DNA from: Ostrinia nubilalis
Lineage: Eukaryota; Arthropoda; Insecta; Lepidoptera; Crambidae
NCBI RefSeq assembly: GCF_963855985.1
Contig: NC_087096.1
Span: 17,298,001-17,362,000, forward strand
Length of the DNA: 64,000 nucleotides
Reading direction: 5' to 3'
Part shown: positions 46,734 through 58,393 of the stretch, one piece after another
How positions within the stretch are numbered: the stretch's first letter is position 1
Layout: every line of letters begins with the position of its first letter
Position numbers and translations under genes: made by a program
Notes under the pieces: generated by a model
Database searches by the model: none
What the model was told of the DNA's origin: nothing
Seen by the model: only the letters and a program-made list of their open reading frames with translations

Positions 46734-47690
46734 CGCGGCCCGGCCGGGCCCGCGGCCGAGCCGTAGCCCGGCCCGCCTGGGCCCGCCGCCGAGCCTCGCC
46801 TCTCCGGCGCTCTATTTTTGTAAATGTACCTGTTCGCGGCGTCGCCCCGGGCGCCGCCGTCGTTTTAATCTGAACGAGGACTATATTTTCCGGAAATTTA
46901 AAGCCAGCTTTAACCCGAAACGCACCGAATGCGGTATGAAAAGTGATAAGCGTGGAGTCGCACGACTGAAAGGCGTGCGACGCGGTCCCGTCCGCGGGGC
47001 CGGCCGAGCCGGCTGTGATGCTTCAAATTCTATTATAGTTGACCCTAGTGTGTAGCGTTAGCGTTCCGCGTGTGATCATTTGGATATCGACCGACCGGAC
47101 GAGCGAGTGCAGCGCCGAGGCGCGGCGTCGCTATCGAGGGCCTGGCCCGCGGCCGCCGCTCGCCGATTCTCGATATTATTTTCTTACTCACGATATTCCT
47201 ATATGTCTAGTTTCGTAGGTCGTCGACGATAGCGACGACGCGTCGCGGGTGATAATAAATTAGTGCCGATCTATTTATTTTAGGTGAACGAAGTACAATT
47301 TAGTTAGAAATAATTTATCGTTAAGTGAGACGTGAAGCTTTAAGAAGGGCAGCGAGAGCGGAGGCGGCCGAGCGTGCGGCCGGTGGTTGTGCGACGAGTG
47401 CGGCGCGGCGCAGTACAGATCTCAGCGACCGGTCGCTAGTCGTACGATAGCAATGCGATCGCGACGCCAACCGACGACAGCGCCGCATTCAATGACAGGT
47501 GGCGCTAGTTTCCGCAGCTGTCCACCTAGCGACCGTCCGCCGAGACCCGCGCGCTCTCGCCGCCGCTCGCTTCTGACTTATCCATTGTTTTGTGATCCTC
47601 GGCTGATACTTAAAATTATCATTAAGTAGAGAAATATATGAGTATATTTTGAAAATGAAATAAATAAAAGAATATAATTATGATATAAGT
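46734..47690 (+). other. Probable 3' UTR of the SLC26 gene
   Basis: Starts with a GC-rich tract that tandemly repeats the last coding segment, stop codon included. It then becomes mixed in composition and ends at candidate poly(A) signals (AATAAA near 47659-47664, with an earlier AATAAAT near 47254). Short frames inside it (47387-47629) have no domain. The exact poly(A) site is inferred. Confidence 0.5.
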
Positions 47691-47699
47691 ATTACCTGT

Positions 47700-48110
47700 A
47701 TGATGAAATGTATGTGCCGTATGTACGTCGAAGAGTGTATCAGTTCAAAGAACAAAGTAACGTTATTAAACTCTATGAGAGTGACCACTCCTTCGTTTCA
47801 TTTAGTTCCCACCGATGCAGTGTACTTCCCCATAGTAATACCCTACACGTATGGGTTTGATGAAAAACAAATTTTTGAGTTTAGTTCTATGTATGGGGAC
47901 CCCCAAAATTTATTGCTCTTTTTCTATTTTTGTGAAAAATCTTAATGAGGTTCAGATAATACATCTACATACCAAGTTTCAACAGTATAGCTCCTATAGT
48001 TTTGGAAAAAAGTGGGTGTGACATAAGGACGGACAGAAAGACATACAGACAGACATGACGAATCTATAAGGGTTCTGTTTTCTGGCATTTTGGAACCCTA
48101 AAAATGGGGA
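47700..48110 (+). repeat. Interspersed repeat ending in GGAACCCTAAA
   Basis: It contains ATAATACATCTACATACCAA, GTTTCAACAGTATAGCTCCT, GGACGGACAGAAAGACATAC and ends ATAAGGGTTCTGTTTTCTGG then TTGGAACCCTAAAAATGG. The end matches the GGGTTCCGTA family elsewhere in the window. Non-coding; the + frame at 47700-47945 is incidental. Confidence 0.5.
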
Positions 48111-48769
48111 TAAGTAGGTAGTATTTATCATTCATCCAGGTGTTGCTTACCGTGGGTGGGTAACACCAATTTATAAAAACGCATTTTTTTTAAATCCATC
48201 TCACTTGTGATAGGTAGGTAACCTATAGCAAGCGAGCACTTAGGGAATGTACAAGATACCTACTCACAATTCACCAAGTTCGGCGGCTTGGTGTCGGCGG
48301 ACTTATTTCAAAAGAATCATGTCGAAAGTTATAATAGGCCAGTAGAATAAGACATGAAAATCAATCAAATCGGAAATGATTCTACAAAAGGTTTAATTGT
48401 TTCATTGGCTTCATTTGTTGCTCATTAAGACTATTCTAGGTTTTCGACTTCGATGGAGTTGTGCTTAAGTTGTTGATTTTTGGAGTCGACCAGCAACGCA
48501 GTCGTGCAGTAGGGTGCGGTAAGGCGGCCCTTTTCAAGGTTTGGGACCCTCCGGGTGACGAGTCATTGGACGTAGAGAGGGTCATTAATTATACATATAT
48601 TTTCTACTTTGTCGAAGATAAGCACGAGAACGGTTTGTCCAAAACATATGAATTTGGTCTTATTCCATGCAGGATTGAATGCCCTTCAACCGTCATGAAG
48701 ATCAGTTTTCGATACTGTAAGTCCTTTACGCGTTATCACGGTAAAACCGCAAAAATTGCCCTTTGGGGG
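48111..48769. other. Intergenic, nothing recognised
   Basis: AT-rich. A 144-residue + frame from 48461 runs into the SINE downstream and shows no domain. A GGGACCCTCCGGGTGACGAG phrase near 48542 is unassigned. Confidence 0.3.
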
Positions 48770-48965
48770 GGCCCCACCTGCTTCAGACGCAGAGGTCCCG
48801 GGTTCGATTCCCAGTGGGGGCAGATTTTTCTGTTCGGTTTGGTTGGTGGTAGGGCATGTTCTAAGCCCGCCTGTCTCTACCACCATCTTACCTAACTCTG
48901 TCGCCATAATTCTAATTTAATTTCTAATTGTATTGTACAATTGTTGGCAGACCAATAAATAAATA
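48765..48965 (+). repeat. tRNA-derived SINE-like element
   Basis: A B-box GGTTCGATTCCCAG (48801 onward) in a tRNA-like context (CAGAGGTCCCGGGTTCGATT) is followed by a unique body and an AATAAATAAATAA-type 3' end. The A box is degenerate. This matches the usual SINE layout. Confidence 0.5.
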
Positions 48966-48989
48966 ATTAACAATGTTAACAGCATTATT

Positions 48990-49140
48990 GTGTTCCGGCA
49001 GTTAGAGGTAAGATAGCCAGTTCCTCCGTGGTTGAGGATTCCGGGTGAAGCTCGCTTCCACCTTCGCCCTGATCGTCACTTACCATCAGGTGAGATACAG
49101 GCCAAGAGCTTCCACGTTGTGGATAAAAAAAAAACAACTA
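48990..49140 (+). repeat. Retroelement 3' end with poly(A)
   Basis: It contains GTGAAGCTCGCTTCCACCTT, GATCGTCACTTACCATCAGG, TGAGATACAGGCCAAGAGCT and ends in an A-rich tail (about 49127-49137). This phrasing is common in lepidopteran non-LTR 3' ends; the clade is not fixed. Confidence 0.5.
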
Positions 49141-49639
49141 CCTACACAACACAACTCCGCTGAAGTCGAAACCCTAGGATAGTATTAATGGGCAACAAAT
49201 GAAGCCATTAAAACAATAAAATTGGGTCTCGGTGGATGAATATACCTACCATTAGATAGCTTATATTCGAGCCTATTGTGCCCTAAAAATCAGGAGCTCC
49301 GTCAGGTTTCGGATTTATTTGAGTTGTTCCAGGATAACTAGCCAAATGCTGCATCTCGGATTAACGGTTAGACACAAGTACGATTTTTTTTATCTAGGAA
49401 TGAATTCGGGTCAATTGTGCCCGAATTTTCGTTAAAATTACTATCATGGTTTATTTATTGAGCTACAAATTATTTTCTACAAAACAAAAATAATTATGCC
49501 CTAGCTCTGGAACGAATCTGGAATTAAGGTACCTACCTAGAAACTTCTTATCAGTGCCAGTTGGTATCTCGCATCTAATCCACATATTAATTATACTGTG
49601 TAATTAAAATAAATAAATAAATATTAAATATTAGTAAAC
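49141..49639. other. Intergenic, nothing recognised
   Basis: AT-rich, with no domain or strong repeat visible. Confidence 0.35.
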
Positions 49640-49828
49640 TAGCTTTTGCCCGTGGCTTTAAAATACTTTGTCACAGATCGTCATAAATTATAGCCTATAA
49701 TTATGTTATTCTGGGTTATAAACAATAATACTATAAAGTTTCATCAAAATCCATTCAGTAGTTTTTGCGTAAAAAAGTAACAAACATCCAGACATCCAAA
49801 CTTTTGCATTTATAATATTAGTAGGATA
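49640..49828 (+). repeat. RTE-like interspersed repeat fragment
   Basis: It runs from ACTAGCTTTTGCCCGTGGCT to TTTATAATATTAGTAGGAT, with GTTTCATCAAAATCCATTCA and AACATCCAGACATCCAAAC between. It is the opposite orientation of the family at 28693-28931. Non-coding. Confidence 0.55.
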
Positions 49829-51009
49829 ACATTACAGACTCATTTTGGTTGATTAACCGGCCAAATTCGGAAGAACATAAAAAGTGGCCACGCGATACTT
49901 CACGCCGCGGCACGGACGAAAATATTGTGAAGAATGCGGGTGGGTAAAGAAAAAACATCACCGCCCGAGCAGACGACGCCGCATCTCTTTAGTCTATCCG
50001 CGACTATGACTCGTGCAACCGAGTCGAAACGTTGGAAACCTTTTTTCCTTTTATAAAAGTGTTTACCTATGTGTTACCTTGTTATTTACCGACATAGTGA
50101 GAATTTACCGATATCATGTTGCAGTATCCATCGGGCTGACGCATATACCTACCAGGGAACTAAGTGCTGACAATTTAAAAATGAATCAATTCCATCGTTC
50201 ATTTGTGTTGCACCAGTGTTAAAGTGATCGCCATTGCCATGGGTTTCGCACTGCCTTGCGAGGTTACGGTTTTAGGTAAGTACTAATTATTTAAAAACAA
50301 GTAAGTACCTACGACGCATAGCACAATGTGTTTAATATTTCAAACTGACCTGGTTAGTCCGAACGAAGTATGAATGTATCGCTTTAGAAGAGCAAACCTT
50401 CAGTAATAATTTTATAGGCTAAGCGGTTCCTTTCGAGCGCGACGTGACTAAGTAAACAGTGAAGTGCGGTATTTATTGTGAATTTTTTGTGTTGTGTTGT
50501 GGGTACTGGAGCATTAGCTGATTACCGGTGAGTTTTCTGATTATAAATATTAATTAATTGTTTAATGGCAATGAAAATTTTTCACTTATTCGTTTATTTG
50601 CAAACATTTTTAACACACATTTGTTGTAACAGTTGCAACGTGACAAAACAGCAGGAGACAAAAATGATAAGCACTTAGATAATAAAAAAAATACATATTA
50701 TTACAGTAGTTCCTGGTAGTTTATTGAGACTTAAATAGTTTATTGAGAGTATTAACTTTATAAAAATTATCCATACCTAATAATTAAGTATCTGTAAACT
50801 ATTAGTGGTGATTGGGCGTGGTACACACAAATTCGTCAATCGCTCCCAATTTATTTAATTTAGGCATCTTAAGCTTAGTTAAATTAATTCAGAAACTGAT
50901 ATTTCCGATAAAAACTGTAGACAAACTGTAGTATTGATTAAATTAAAAATATTTTCTTTCTTTCTTTCTATCTTTCAAATTTACGAGCCTGTCTTTACAT
51001 TTAAGTCTT
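49829..51009. other. Intergenic, no gene recognised
   Basis: AT-rich, with a CTTT run near 50955-50975. Short + frame at 50013-50222 unassigned. Confidence 0.35.
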
Positions 51010-51386
51010 TTAGGAGCGTTTTACCCTGAAATAAAACGCATATTAAAATACTTACCTCACTGGAAGCTTTATATTATTGAGATGACACTTCCGTTTCCCG
51101 TCGATTTTCCTACCCTTTTTAGTACTTGTATTGACTTCGTGTTTCCGGTTCAGTGGCGACACCTGGTGATTGCGCGCCATTTTTAGTTTTCGTAAAAAGC
51201 ATGGCGCCTTTTTGGTTCATTGGCTCAATTATTATCACCAGGCAGGAATGGAAGGAAGTGAAAGCTTCCAGTCAGGTAAGTATTTTAATATGCGTTTTAT
51301 TTCAGGGTAAAACGCTCCTATTAAAAAACTTGACCGTCACAGGAAGCTTTATATTATTGAGACCTGTTTGTTATCGCATGGTGACG

Positions 51387-53600
51387 TCATCGGTACATAA
51401 TTTTGTAATTATTACAATTAAGAGTTAACCAATTTACTGGGTTAAATAATTGAGTTACATTTTCTGAATTAATATTTCTTATAATCTCGCGTCTATAGAA
51501 CTTTTGAAATGTTTTAGCTGATTGCCAATGATGATTTTCCACCCAACTTTTGGAAGCTACAGCTGATCTCACGCTGCCTGGAGTGGCTGTAATGCCAGCT
51601 TCTTGAAATACTGTTTTTATCTAACCCGATATAGCTGTACGTGAAGCCGGTTTCGGTTGACCTCTTACTGTGATGAATAAACTAGATGATTTTGAAGCTT
51701 CACGTTGATCGTTCATCAAAAGTATTGTCCTTTCAATCCAATAGGGGGATTCAAATTATTGTTATTTGGATTAACTAACAATTTCCAACCAGACTGTCTA
51801 TATAAACATAAACATAAACATCTTTGGACAATCTCACACAGCGCCATCTAGCCCCAAAGTAAGCAATTAATATGCTTGTGTTATGGGTGCGGATATACTA
51901 CTTATATACTTTTCTATATGTATTATTATCCGTCTTAGAACCGAATTCTGGCCAGAATATTACATGTTCGCTAGTTTTAATGTAATGTCTATGATCAACT
52001 TTAAGTAAAGTTGGATCATGTATACGCCTACCTGAACAAAGTAGCATGACGTGATGTTTGAAACATATTGTTTGTATCAACGGTATACTTCGATAAATGC
52101 TGAATTAGTTTACCGACGTCCCAACCAGGTGGTTTGGTGTTCTTTGGTTTTTCAAAAGCGATGGATTTTAGAATGTGTTTTACTAAAACGTGTGAGCTTA
52201 ATGAGGGCTATCGTTTTAGCGCTCACCAGTTAGCGCCACTGTAGAGTAAGGTCCTGTCACTTGCTAGTAGCGAAGACAGTGGCACCAACTGGTGAGCGCG
52301 AAAGTGGTAGGAGGACTATCGCATTTGCACTCATCAAGATGGCGCCACTGTAGAGTAAGGTCCTGTCAATCGCCAGGGGTGCCAACTGTTAAGTATAAAA
52401 ACGATAGCCCTCATTGACCTGATATTTCAGCGTTACATAACGTAGAGACTACTGATTTATTTGCGATTACCTATAAATGGCTAAGCAGATACATAATTTA
52501 AGGTCCCATTATTTGTATTGTATTGCTGTTGGTTTTCCGAATAAAATAAAATAAAAGAAATAAAAAAAATATGTAAAACTATTGTGTTGTATGACAAATT
52601 GTGAATCAAGTATAAATCAGATAAGAATTGTGCTAATTGTGGGCCAGTAGGGCTGTTTCTATTAATGCCATTAGTAGTGGCCCAAGAACACAACGTTTCC
52701 ACGCGAGCTCAAAAGTTTTCAAGGTAGATTTTCGCTAGGAATTTTTAAGTAGGGATACTTGTTGAGGATTCCATGTTTCTACCGCCTCGGACCACCCCCA
52801 CATCTCCATACCTCTAGAACCAGGTTCTCTACGTTCGGAGGAGGTAGCCCTGTTGTTGTGTCGACAAGATGTCTTTGAAGGTTCCTCAAGGTTAACGGAG
52901 CCGCGAGTGCCCGAGCTTTGATGTCTGCGCGGCAGTATACTTTCTCCCACCGAGGCACCACTATTAGAAACACCCCCGTTGACTGAACGCGTCGTGAAAT
53001 AGAGCTTGTTGGTCTGTCTGATCCAATGATACGTAATTGCTGATTACGTGTGCTGTCTTCGAGGCAAATAAGTCTATCACTGGATATCCCCATTTCGCAA
53101 ATACTATGTCTACGCCTGGTGCCAGTAAGTGCCATTCTGGAGGTGTGCGAAGGCGTGATAAATGGTCGGCATGATTGTCCAGGTATGTAATGTATTTTGA
53201 AATGTATTTGATGTTGATCTTTGATCTAGTAGATTCAGAATTTGGTGTGTTATTTCCAATAGGGGTAACGACTTTGTGCCTCCTTCTTTTCGGAGATGTG
53301 CTACTGCAGTCTGTCAATTTTTAACAGATTTTAGTTGGTTTGATTCCCGGGTGTGGCAAGCAAATTTTTAGAAATCTTTGAATGCAGTTCTATTGCTTTT
53401 CCTAAATTAAGGAAAGTTTCCATTGAGTAAAATTTTCTATCTACAGTATTAAGAGTACTTTCCCTCCAGGTGGCATTACAAAATTCCACCCTGTATAGTA
53501 AGTGGAGGTTTTTGATAAAAAGGGATTCGATATCCTTGTATTATTTTAAAAAGAATTATTGGTGCCTTCATTTCCCTCCATTTCGGATGGTAATGTGCTA
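51387..53600 (-). pseudogene. DIRS-type Pol remnants: RT start, RNase H tail, tyrosine recombinase
   Basis: In leftward order: FQAGQLAHYHPKWREMKAP and FKIIQGYRIPF (RT N-terminus, 53600-53490). There is no RT core; only about 160 bp separate this from the RNase H end (TAVAHLRKEGGTKS, ADHLSRLRTPPEWHLL, WGYPVIDLFASK; 53320-53010). Then LRNLQRHLVDTTTGLPPPN (near 52880), the core-binding region PTGPQLAQFLSDLYLIHNLS (52640-52580), recombinase box I with CSGRRIHDPTLL (near 52030), and the C-terminal boxes with SVRSAVASKSWVEN and NFQ-type FQKFYRREI (near 51570-51480), where Tyr is the likely nucleophile. A TAG at 51621-51623 replaces a Trp-like position. Several frameshifts. A small MITE (52200-52415) is nested between the core-binding region and box I. 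Confidence 0.65.
52200..52415. mobile_element. 216-bp MITE nested in the DIRS element
   Basis: The 18-bp terminal inverted repeat is perfect: AATGAGGGCTATCGTTTT at 52200-52217, with its complement at 52398-52415. A 26-bp internal segment (GCGCCACTGTAGAGTAAGGT then CCTGTCA) occurs twice in the same direction, near 52234 and 52344. No coding capacity. Confidence 0.8.
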
Positions 53601-53626
53601 ACTGACCTGCTTGAAACCGTTCTGAG

Positions 53627-54938
53627 TCATTGTTTGTATCGTTTGACAGTATATTTGGTAGTTTTTGGAGCATTGGAGCGTCCTCGGTTACCTCTGTATT
53701 CGGGCCGCGAGCCTCGATTATGGAATGTACCTCTGGCATTAAAATGGTAAGAGGGCTGACCTCTCGAAGGGAAGCTGGCTTGAGCATATCCACCCCGCGA
53801 GGGTGGGTTGTGGTTGGCAGCATATGCATATGTGGGAAAGCCAGAGTCGGGATAAGAATATTGGGTCCCACGCGATGGGACGGTAGGTCTACGCACGCAT
53901 TGCCCCCGCGAGGGGCGGCGATTTGATGAATTGCCTTTTTGTTGTGCAGATTCGTCGGACTTTAATGGCCAAAATGCTTTACGAACACCGCCAGCTTTTT
54001 CTAAAATAGACGTTAACTTCTCGGGAGCAAATAAGTTTGTATGTGTTGGAGGTATTCTGTTTAAAGAAGCTTTGATAAGGGGGTCTCGCACTTGACTAGT
54101 AATCGATTCTCGCCTCATTTCAACAGTTTCTGCCCGGTGGCCACAAACTAATTGTAAGAGATCAGAAGATATTTTGTGGAAGTCTCCTTTTTGAAAAAGT
54201 TCTTCCACCTTTGCATTTAAATTATCAAAAGTTACATTTGTATTCTTGGCCCAAAAAAGAAGATTGCGAATGCTTTCTTGTAAAGTTTATTTTTGTTTTA
54301 GTAAGCAGTACGTTATAGCTGCATAAGCTTTCTCAGTGTTTGCCAAATGACGAAGGTTATCATACATTTTTACCTCCTCGTTTGTTTCCAAGTCTATGAA
54401 ACCTAGAGTGTGATTGTATAATTTTTGTGTATCAGCGTATCTTACTTCTGACCAAGAACTATTGCCAAAACGTTGTATATCAAGAAGGAATTTAAGTACT
54501 GATCAGGTGTCTTTGGTACCGTGGGTTCTTTAAGCTTAGTTTCAATATCAAATGTAAACTCTGAAGCCCAATTTTGACATTCCGAGTCGCCACATTGATC
54601 CCCAGTAAAAGAAGTTTGTTGGTCATATAAATCGCCACTAACCCCTGAATATAATTATGGATAATTATCACACGCCTCATTATTATTGGTGGTTGAAGCC
54701 AGTTTTTTACGAATTTCCCCCATTTCGTTAAACAATTTTATCTATCATCCGGTTAGAATAACGCAAACGCTTACTTTTCGTGTTATCGTTTACCTCGTTT
54801 GCCGGACGATGATGAAGAGCTCGAGGAGCTGCTGCTGCTGCTGGTGCTCCGGGCCCGCTTGCGAGAAGTTCCGCTCCGGCCAGGCACAGGTGGTGGCGGC
54901 TGAGAGTCACCCGCCGAATCTTTTTCAGGATTATCCAT
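53627..54938 (-). pseudogene. DIRS-type Gag, broken
   Basis: Start ATG at 54936-54938 with MDNPEKDSAGDSQPPPPVPG and a long Ser run. A stop and frame changes follow near 54785-54240, where pieces such as LKEPTVPKTPDQY (near 54510) are readable. The longest open part (53627-54208) reads QKGDFHKISSDLLQLVCGHR, VRDPLIKASLNRIPPTHTN, LEKAGGVRKAFWPL, then a Gly/Arg/Tyr-rich tail typical of RNA-binding Gag ends. It would package element RNA. The Gag identity is by resemblance to insect DIRS-like proteins I have seen. Confidence 0.6.
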
Positions 54939-55567
54939 TTCTAACAAAAATCAAATTAAATTTAACGTCAGCTGCTAATAGAACCGGAAAGCCACGAAAG
55001 TTTTTCAAATATTTAACACAATATGACACGAACGGAAAAACCGTTAAATGTAATTATCATATCACTAAGTTACATTATAAAAAGTGTTGGATTTATGGAC
55101 GCATAAGAGAAACTCCTTACTAATTGCCTATTAATCTTTGTTTAATTTCATCAAAAAAGTTTTATTTAGAATATTAGTAGCGAATGGTACACGGTACAAT
55201 CGTAATTTTCAAATAGTAATACTCTTTTCTATAGTAAGGTAGGTTACTTACAGATTTTTCTCCAATTTGCTTAAAATTCACTTTGATCATTTTTACTTAT
55301 TACTTTTCACTTTAATCACTATTATTACACACATTATTACTCAATATTATTGTTTTCACATGTCGCAGAGACGGAGTTGCTGCGCACAAGTTGACTCGAC
55401 GGAAAACAAAACGCCAATGAACCAAAAAGGCGCCATGCTTTTTACGAAAACTAAAAATGGCGCGCAATCACCAGGTGTCGCCAATGAGCCGGAAACACGA
55501 AGTCAATACAAGTAATACAAAGTGTAGGAAAATCGACGGGAAACGGAAGTGCTATCTCAATAATATT

Positions 55568-55944
55568 ATCATTATCTCAATTATATTATTTTAATAGTAA
55601 AGTTATTCGTTTATAAATAATCAGTGATTGTAATTAGTGTCCACTCGCACGTGTTCCTTAAACGTAGTTTGTAGACTTTGTAGACAGTATGAACTCAATG
55701 AGAGACCATTCTGGTGCCGCGATGCCGTCAGAGAGTCCGACACTCCCACATATTTTTTATATTCGAAATCTATGGCTAACACCAAAATATTGTCCTATGT
55801 TTAATGGACATAATAAAATAATATGATAAAATAAATAAATAAAATCTACAAAATTAATTAACGGGACGATTTTGTCCAATAGAATCCTTTAAAATAACTT
55901 AATTTACACATTGTAAGTCACCTTGATATAGATCTAGCATAAAC
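55568..55944. other. Spacer between DIRS element and satellite region
   Basis: AT-rich, no gene or repeat recognised. Confidence 0.35.
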
Positions 55945-56170
55945 CCATCAAAACGCGAAAAATATATTTTGCCCTAGTGAAAAAAGTCCACCTGCCTAGA
56001 CACAAAAGGGTGGGTGGGGGGGCGAATTTTTGAATTTTATGACGTCGGATCCTTATAAACGGGGTGTCTATGGATAGGGCTCGCCGAGACGAATAAAATA
56101 AGCCGATCAACATTGGGGGTGACCATAGAAAATTATGTAGTTAACGCCCAAAAACCGTTTCCGAAAGTAA
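55945..56170 (+). repeat. Diverged copy of the repeat that flanks the 528-bp satellite
   Basis: It shares in order CCTAGACACAAAAGGGTGGG, GGTGTCTATGGATAGGGCTC (and onward through GCCGAGACGAAT) and AACGCCCAAAAACCGT with 61040-61250 and with each 528-bp unit. Identity is clearly below that among the satellite units. It ends where the 123-bp array begins. Confidence 0.7.
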
Positions 56171-56186
56171 TTTTCGGTTTTAGTTA

Positions 56187-58151
56187 GGTTTCATTAAGTT
56201 AGGTTCTGAAACGAACCTAACCGGTTTTCAGAATGTCCCCAGGAACCTAACTGTAATTTTTCAGGAATTTTCAGTTACCGGTTTTTTGTAACCCAACCGG
56301 TTTTTGTTAGGTTTCATTAAGTTAGGTTCTGAAACGAACCTAACCGGTTTTCAGAATGTCCCCAGGAACCTAACTGTAATTTTTCAGGAATTTTCAGTTA
56401 CCGGTTTTTTGTAACCCAACCGGTTTTTGTTAGGTTTCATTAAGTTAGGTTCTGAAACGAACCTAACCGGTTTTCAGAATGTCCCCAGGAACCTAACTGT
56501 AATTTTTCAGGAATTTTCAGTTACCGGTTTTTTGTAACCCAACCGGTTTTTGTTAGGTTTCATTAAGTTAGGTTCTGAAACGAACCTAACCGGTTTTCAG
56601 AATGTCCCCAGGAACCTAACTGTAATTTTTCAGGAATTTTCAGTTACCGGTTTTTTGTAACCCAACCGGTTTTTGTTAGGTTTCATTAAGTTAGGTTCTG
56701 AAACGAACCTAACCGGTTTTCAGAATGTCCCCAGGAACCTAACTGTAATTTTTCAGGAATTTTCAGTTACCGGTTTTTTGTAACCCAACCGGTTTTAGTT
56801 AGGTTTCATTAAGTTAGGTTCTGAAACGAACCTAACCGGTTTTCAGAATGTCCCCAGGAACCTAACTGTAATTTTTCAGGAATTTTCAGTTACCGGTTTT
56901 TTGTAACCCAACCGGTTTTAGTTAGGTTTCATTAAGTTAGGTTCTGAAACGAACCTAACCGGTTTTCAGAATGTCCCCAGGAACCTAACTGTAATTTTTC
57001 AGGAATTTTCAGTTACCGGTTTTTTGTAACCCAACCGGTTTTAGTTAGGTTTCATTAAGTTAGGTTCTGAAACGAACCTAACCGGTTTTCAGAATGTCCC
57101 CAGGAACCTAACTGTAATTTTTCAGGAATTTTCAGTTACCGGTTTTTTGTAACCCAACCGGTTTTTGTTAGGTTTCATTAAGTTAGGTTCTGAAACGAAC
57201 CTAACCGGTTTTCAGAATGTCCCCAGGAACCTAACTGTAATTTTTCAGGAATTTTCAGTTACCGGTTTTTTGTAACCCAACCGGTTTTTGTTAGGTTTCA
57301 TTAAGTTAGGTTCTGAAACGAACCTAACCGGTTTTCAGAATGTCCCCAGGAACCTAACTGTAATTTTTCAGGAATTTTCAGTTACCGGTTTTTTGTAACC
57401 CAACCGGTTTTTGTTAGGTTTCATTAAGTTAGGTTCTGAAACGAACCTAACCGGTTTTCAGAATGTCTCCAGGAACCTAGCTGTAATTTTTCAGGAATTT
57501 TCAGTTACCGGTTTTTTGTAACCCAACCGGTTTTAGTTAGGTTTCATTAAGTTAGGTTCTGAAACGAACCTAACCGGTTTTCAGAATGTCCCCAGGAACC
57601 TAACTGTAATTTTTCAGGAATTTTCAGTTACCGGTTTTTTGTAACCCAACCGGTTTTAGTTAGGTTTCATTAAGTTAGGTTCTGAAACGAACCTAACCGG
57701 TTTTCAGAATGTCCCCAGGAACCTAACTGTAATTTTTCAGGAATTTTCAGTTACCGGTTTTTTGTAACCCAACCGGTTTTTGTTAGGTTTCATTAAGTTA
57801 GGTTCTGAAACGAACCTAACCGGTTTTCAGAATGTCCCCAGGAACCTAACTGTAATTTTTCAGGAATTTTCAGTTACCGGTTTTTTGTAACCCAACCGGT
57901 TTTTGTTAGGTTTCATTAAGTTAGGTTCTGAAACGAACCTAACCGGTTTTCAGAATGTCCCCAGGAACCTAACTGTAATTTTTCAGGAATTTTCAGTTAC
58001 CGGTTTTTTGTAACCCAACCGGTTTTAGTTAGGTTTCATTAAGTTAGGTTCTGAAACGAACCTAACCGGTTTTCAGAATGTCCCCAGGAACCTAACTGTA
58101 ATTTTTCAGGAATTTTCAGTTACCGGTTTTTTGTAACCCAACCGGTTTTTG
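56187..58151 (+). repeat. Tandem array: 16 copies of a 123-bp satellite with telomere-like motifs
   Basis: The landmark GGTTTCATTAAG recurs every 123 bp exactly, from 56187 to 58032, giving 16 units. Each unit holds GTTAGG motifs and a perfect 9-bp inverted repeat (GTTAGGTTC, TGAAAC, GAACCTAAC). Units are almost identical. The main variant is A or T in GGTTTT(A/T)GTTAGG; one unit (near 57468) has two changes. The array passes without a break into pure TTAGG repeats at its right end. Non-coding. Confidence 0.9.
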
Positions 58152-58393
58152 TTAGGTTAGGTTAGGTTAGGTTAGGTTAGGTTAGGTTAGGTTAGGTTAG
58201 GTTAGGTTAGGTTAGGTTAGGTTAGGTTAGGTTAGGTTAGGTTAGGTTAGGTTAGGTTAGGTTAGGTTAGGTTAGGTTAGGTTAGGTTAGGTTAGGTTAG
58301 GTTAGGTTAGGTTAGGTTAGGTTAGGTTAGGTTAGGTTAGGTTAGGTTAGGTTAGGTTAGGTTAGGTTAGGTTAGGTTAGGTTAGGTTAGGTT

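Larger units (their letters stand above)
51010..55567 (-). mobile_element. DIRS-type (tyrosine-recombinase) retrotransposon, degenerate
   Basis: Inverted terminal repeats of about 154 bp lie at 51071-51224 and 55413-55567 (shared text CACTTCCGTTTCCCGTCGAT, CACCTGGTGATTGCGCGCCA). Just inside the 3' end, 51261-51320 is the reverse complement of 51011-51070 with one mismatch. A further copy of GGAAGCTTTATATTATTGAG lies at 51341-51360, giving the internal complementary region known for DIRS elements. The coding remnants run leftward: Gag, RT start, RNase H tail, tyrosine recombinase. DIRS elements integrate with a recombinase instead of an integrase or endonuclease and make no target duplication. 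The RT catalytic core is missing and stops are present, so this copy is inactive. Confidence 0.75.

Noticed and set aside
48461..48895. 144-residue + strand frame
   Set aside because: Its C-terminal part is a translation of a tRNA-derived SINE, and the rest has no domain.
56187..58151. Regular repeat-and-spacer look suggesting a CRISPR-like array
   Set aside because: The whole 123-bp unit is conserved with no variable spacers, and the setting is a eukaryotic subtelomere-like region; it is satellite DNA.
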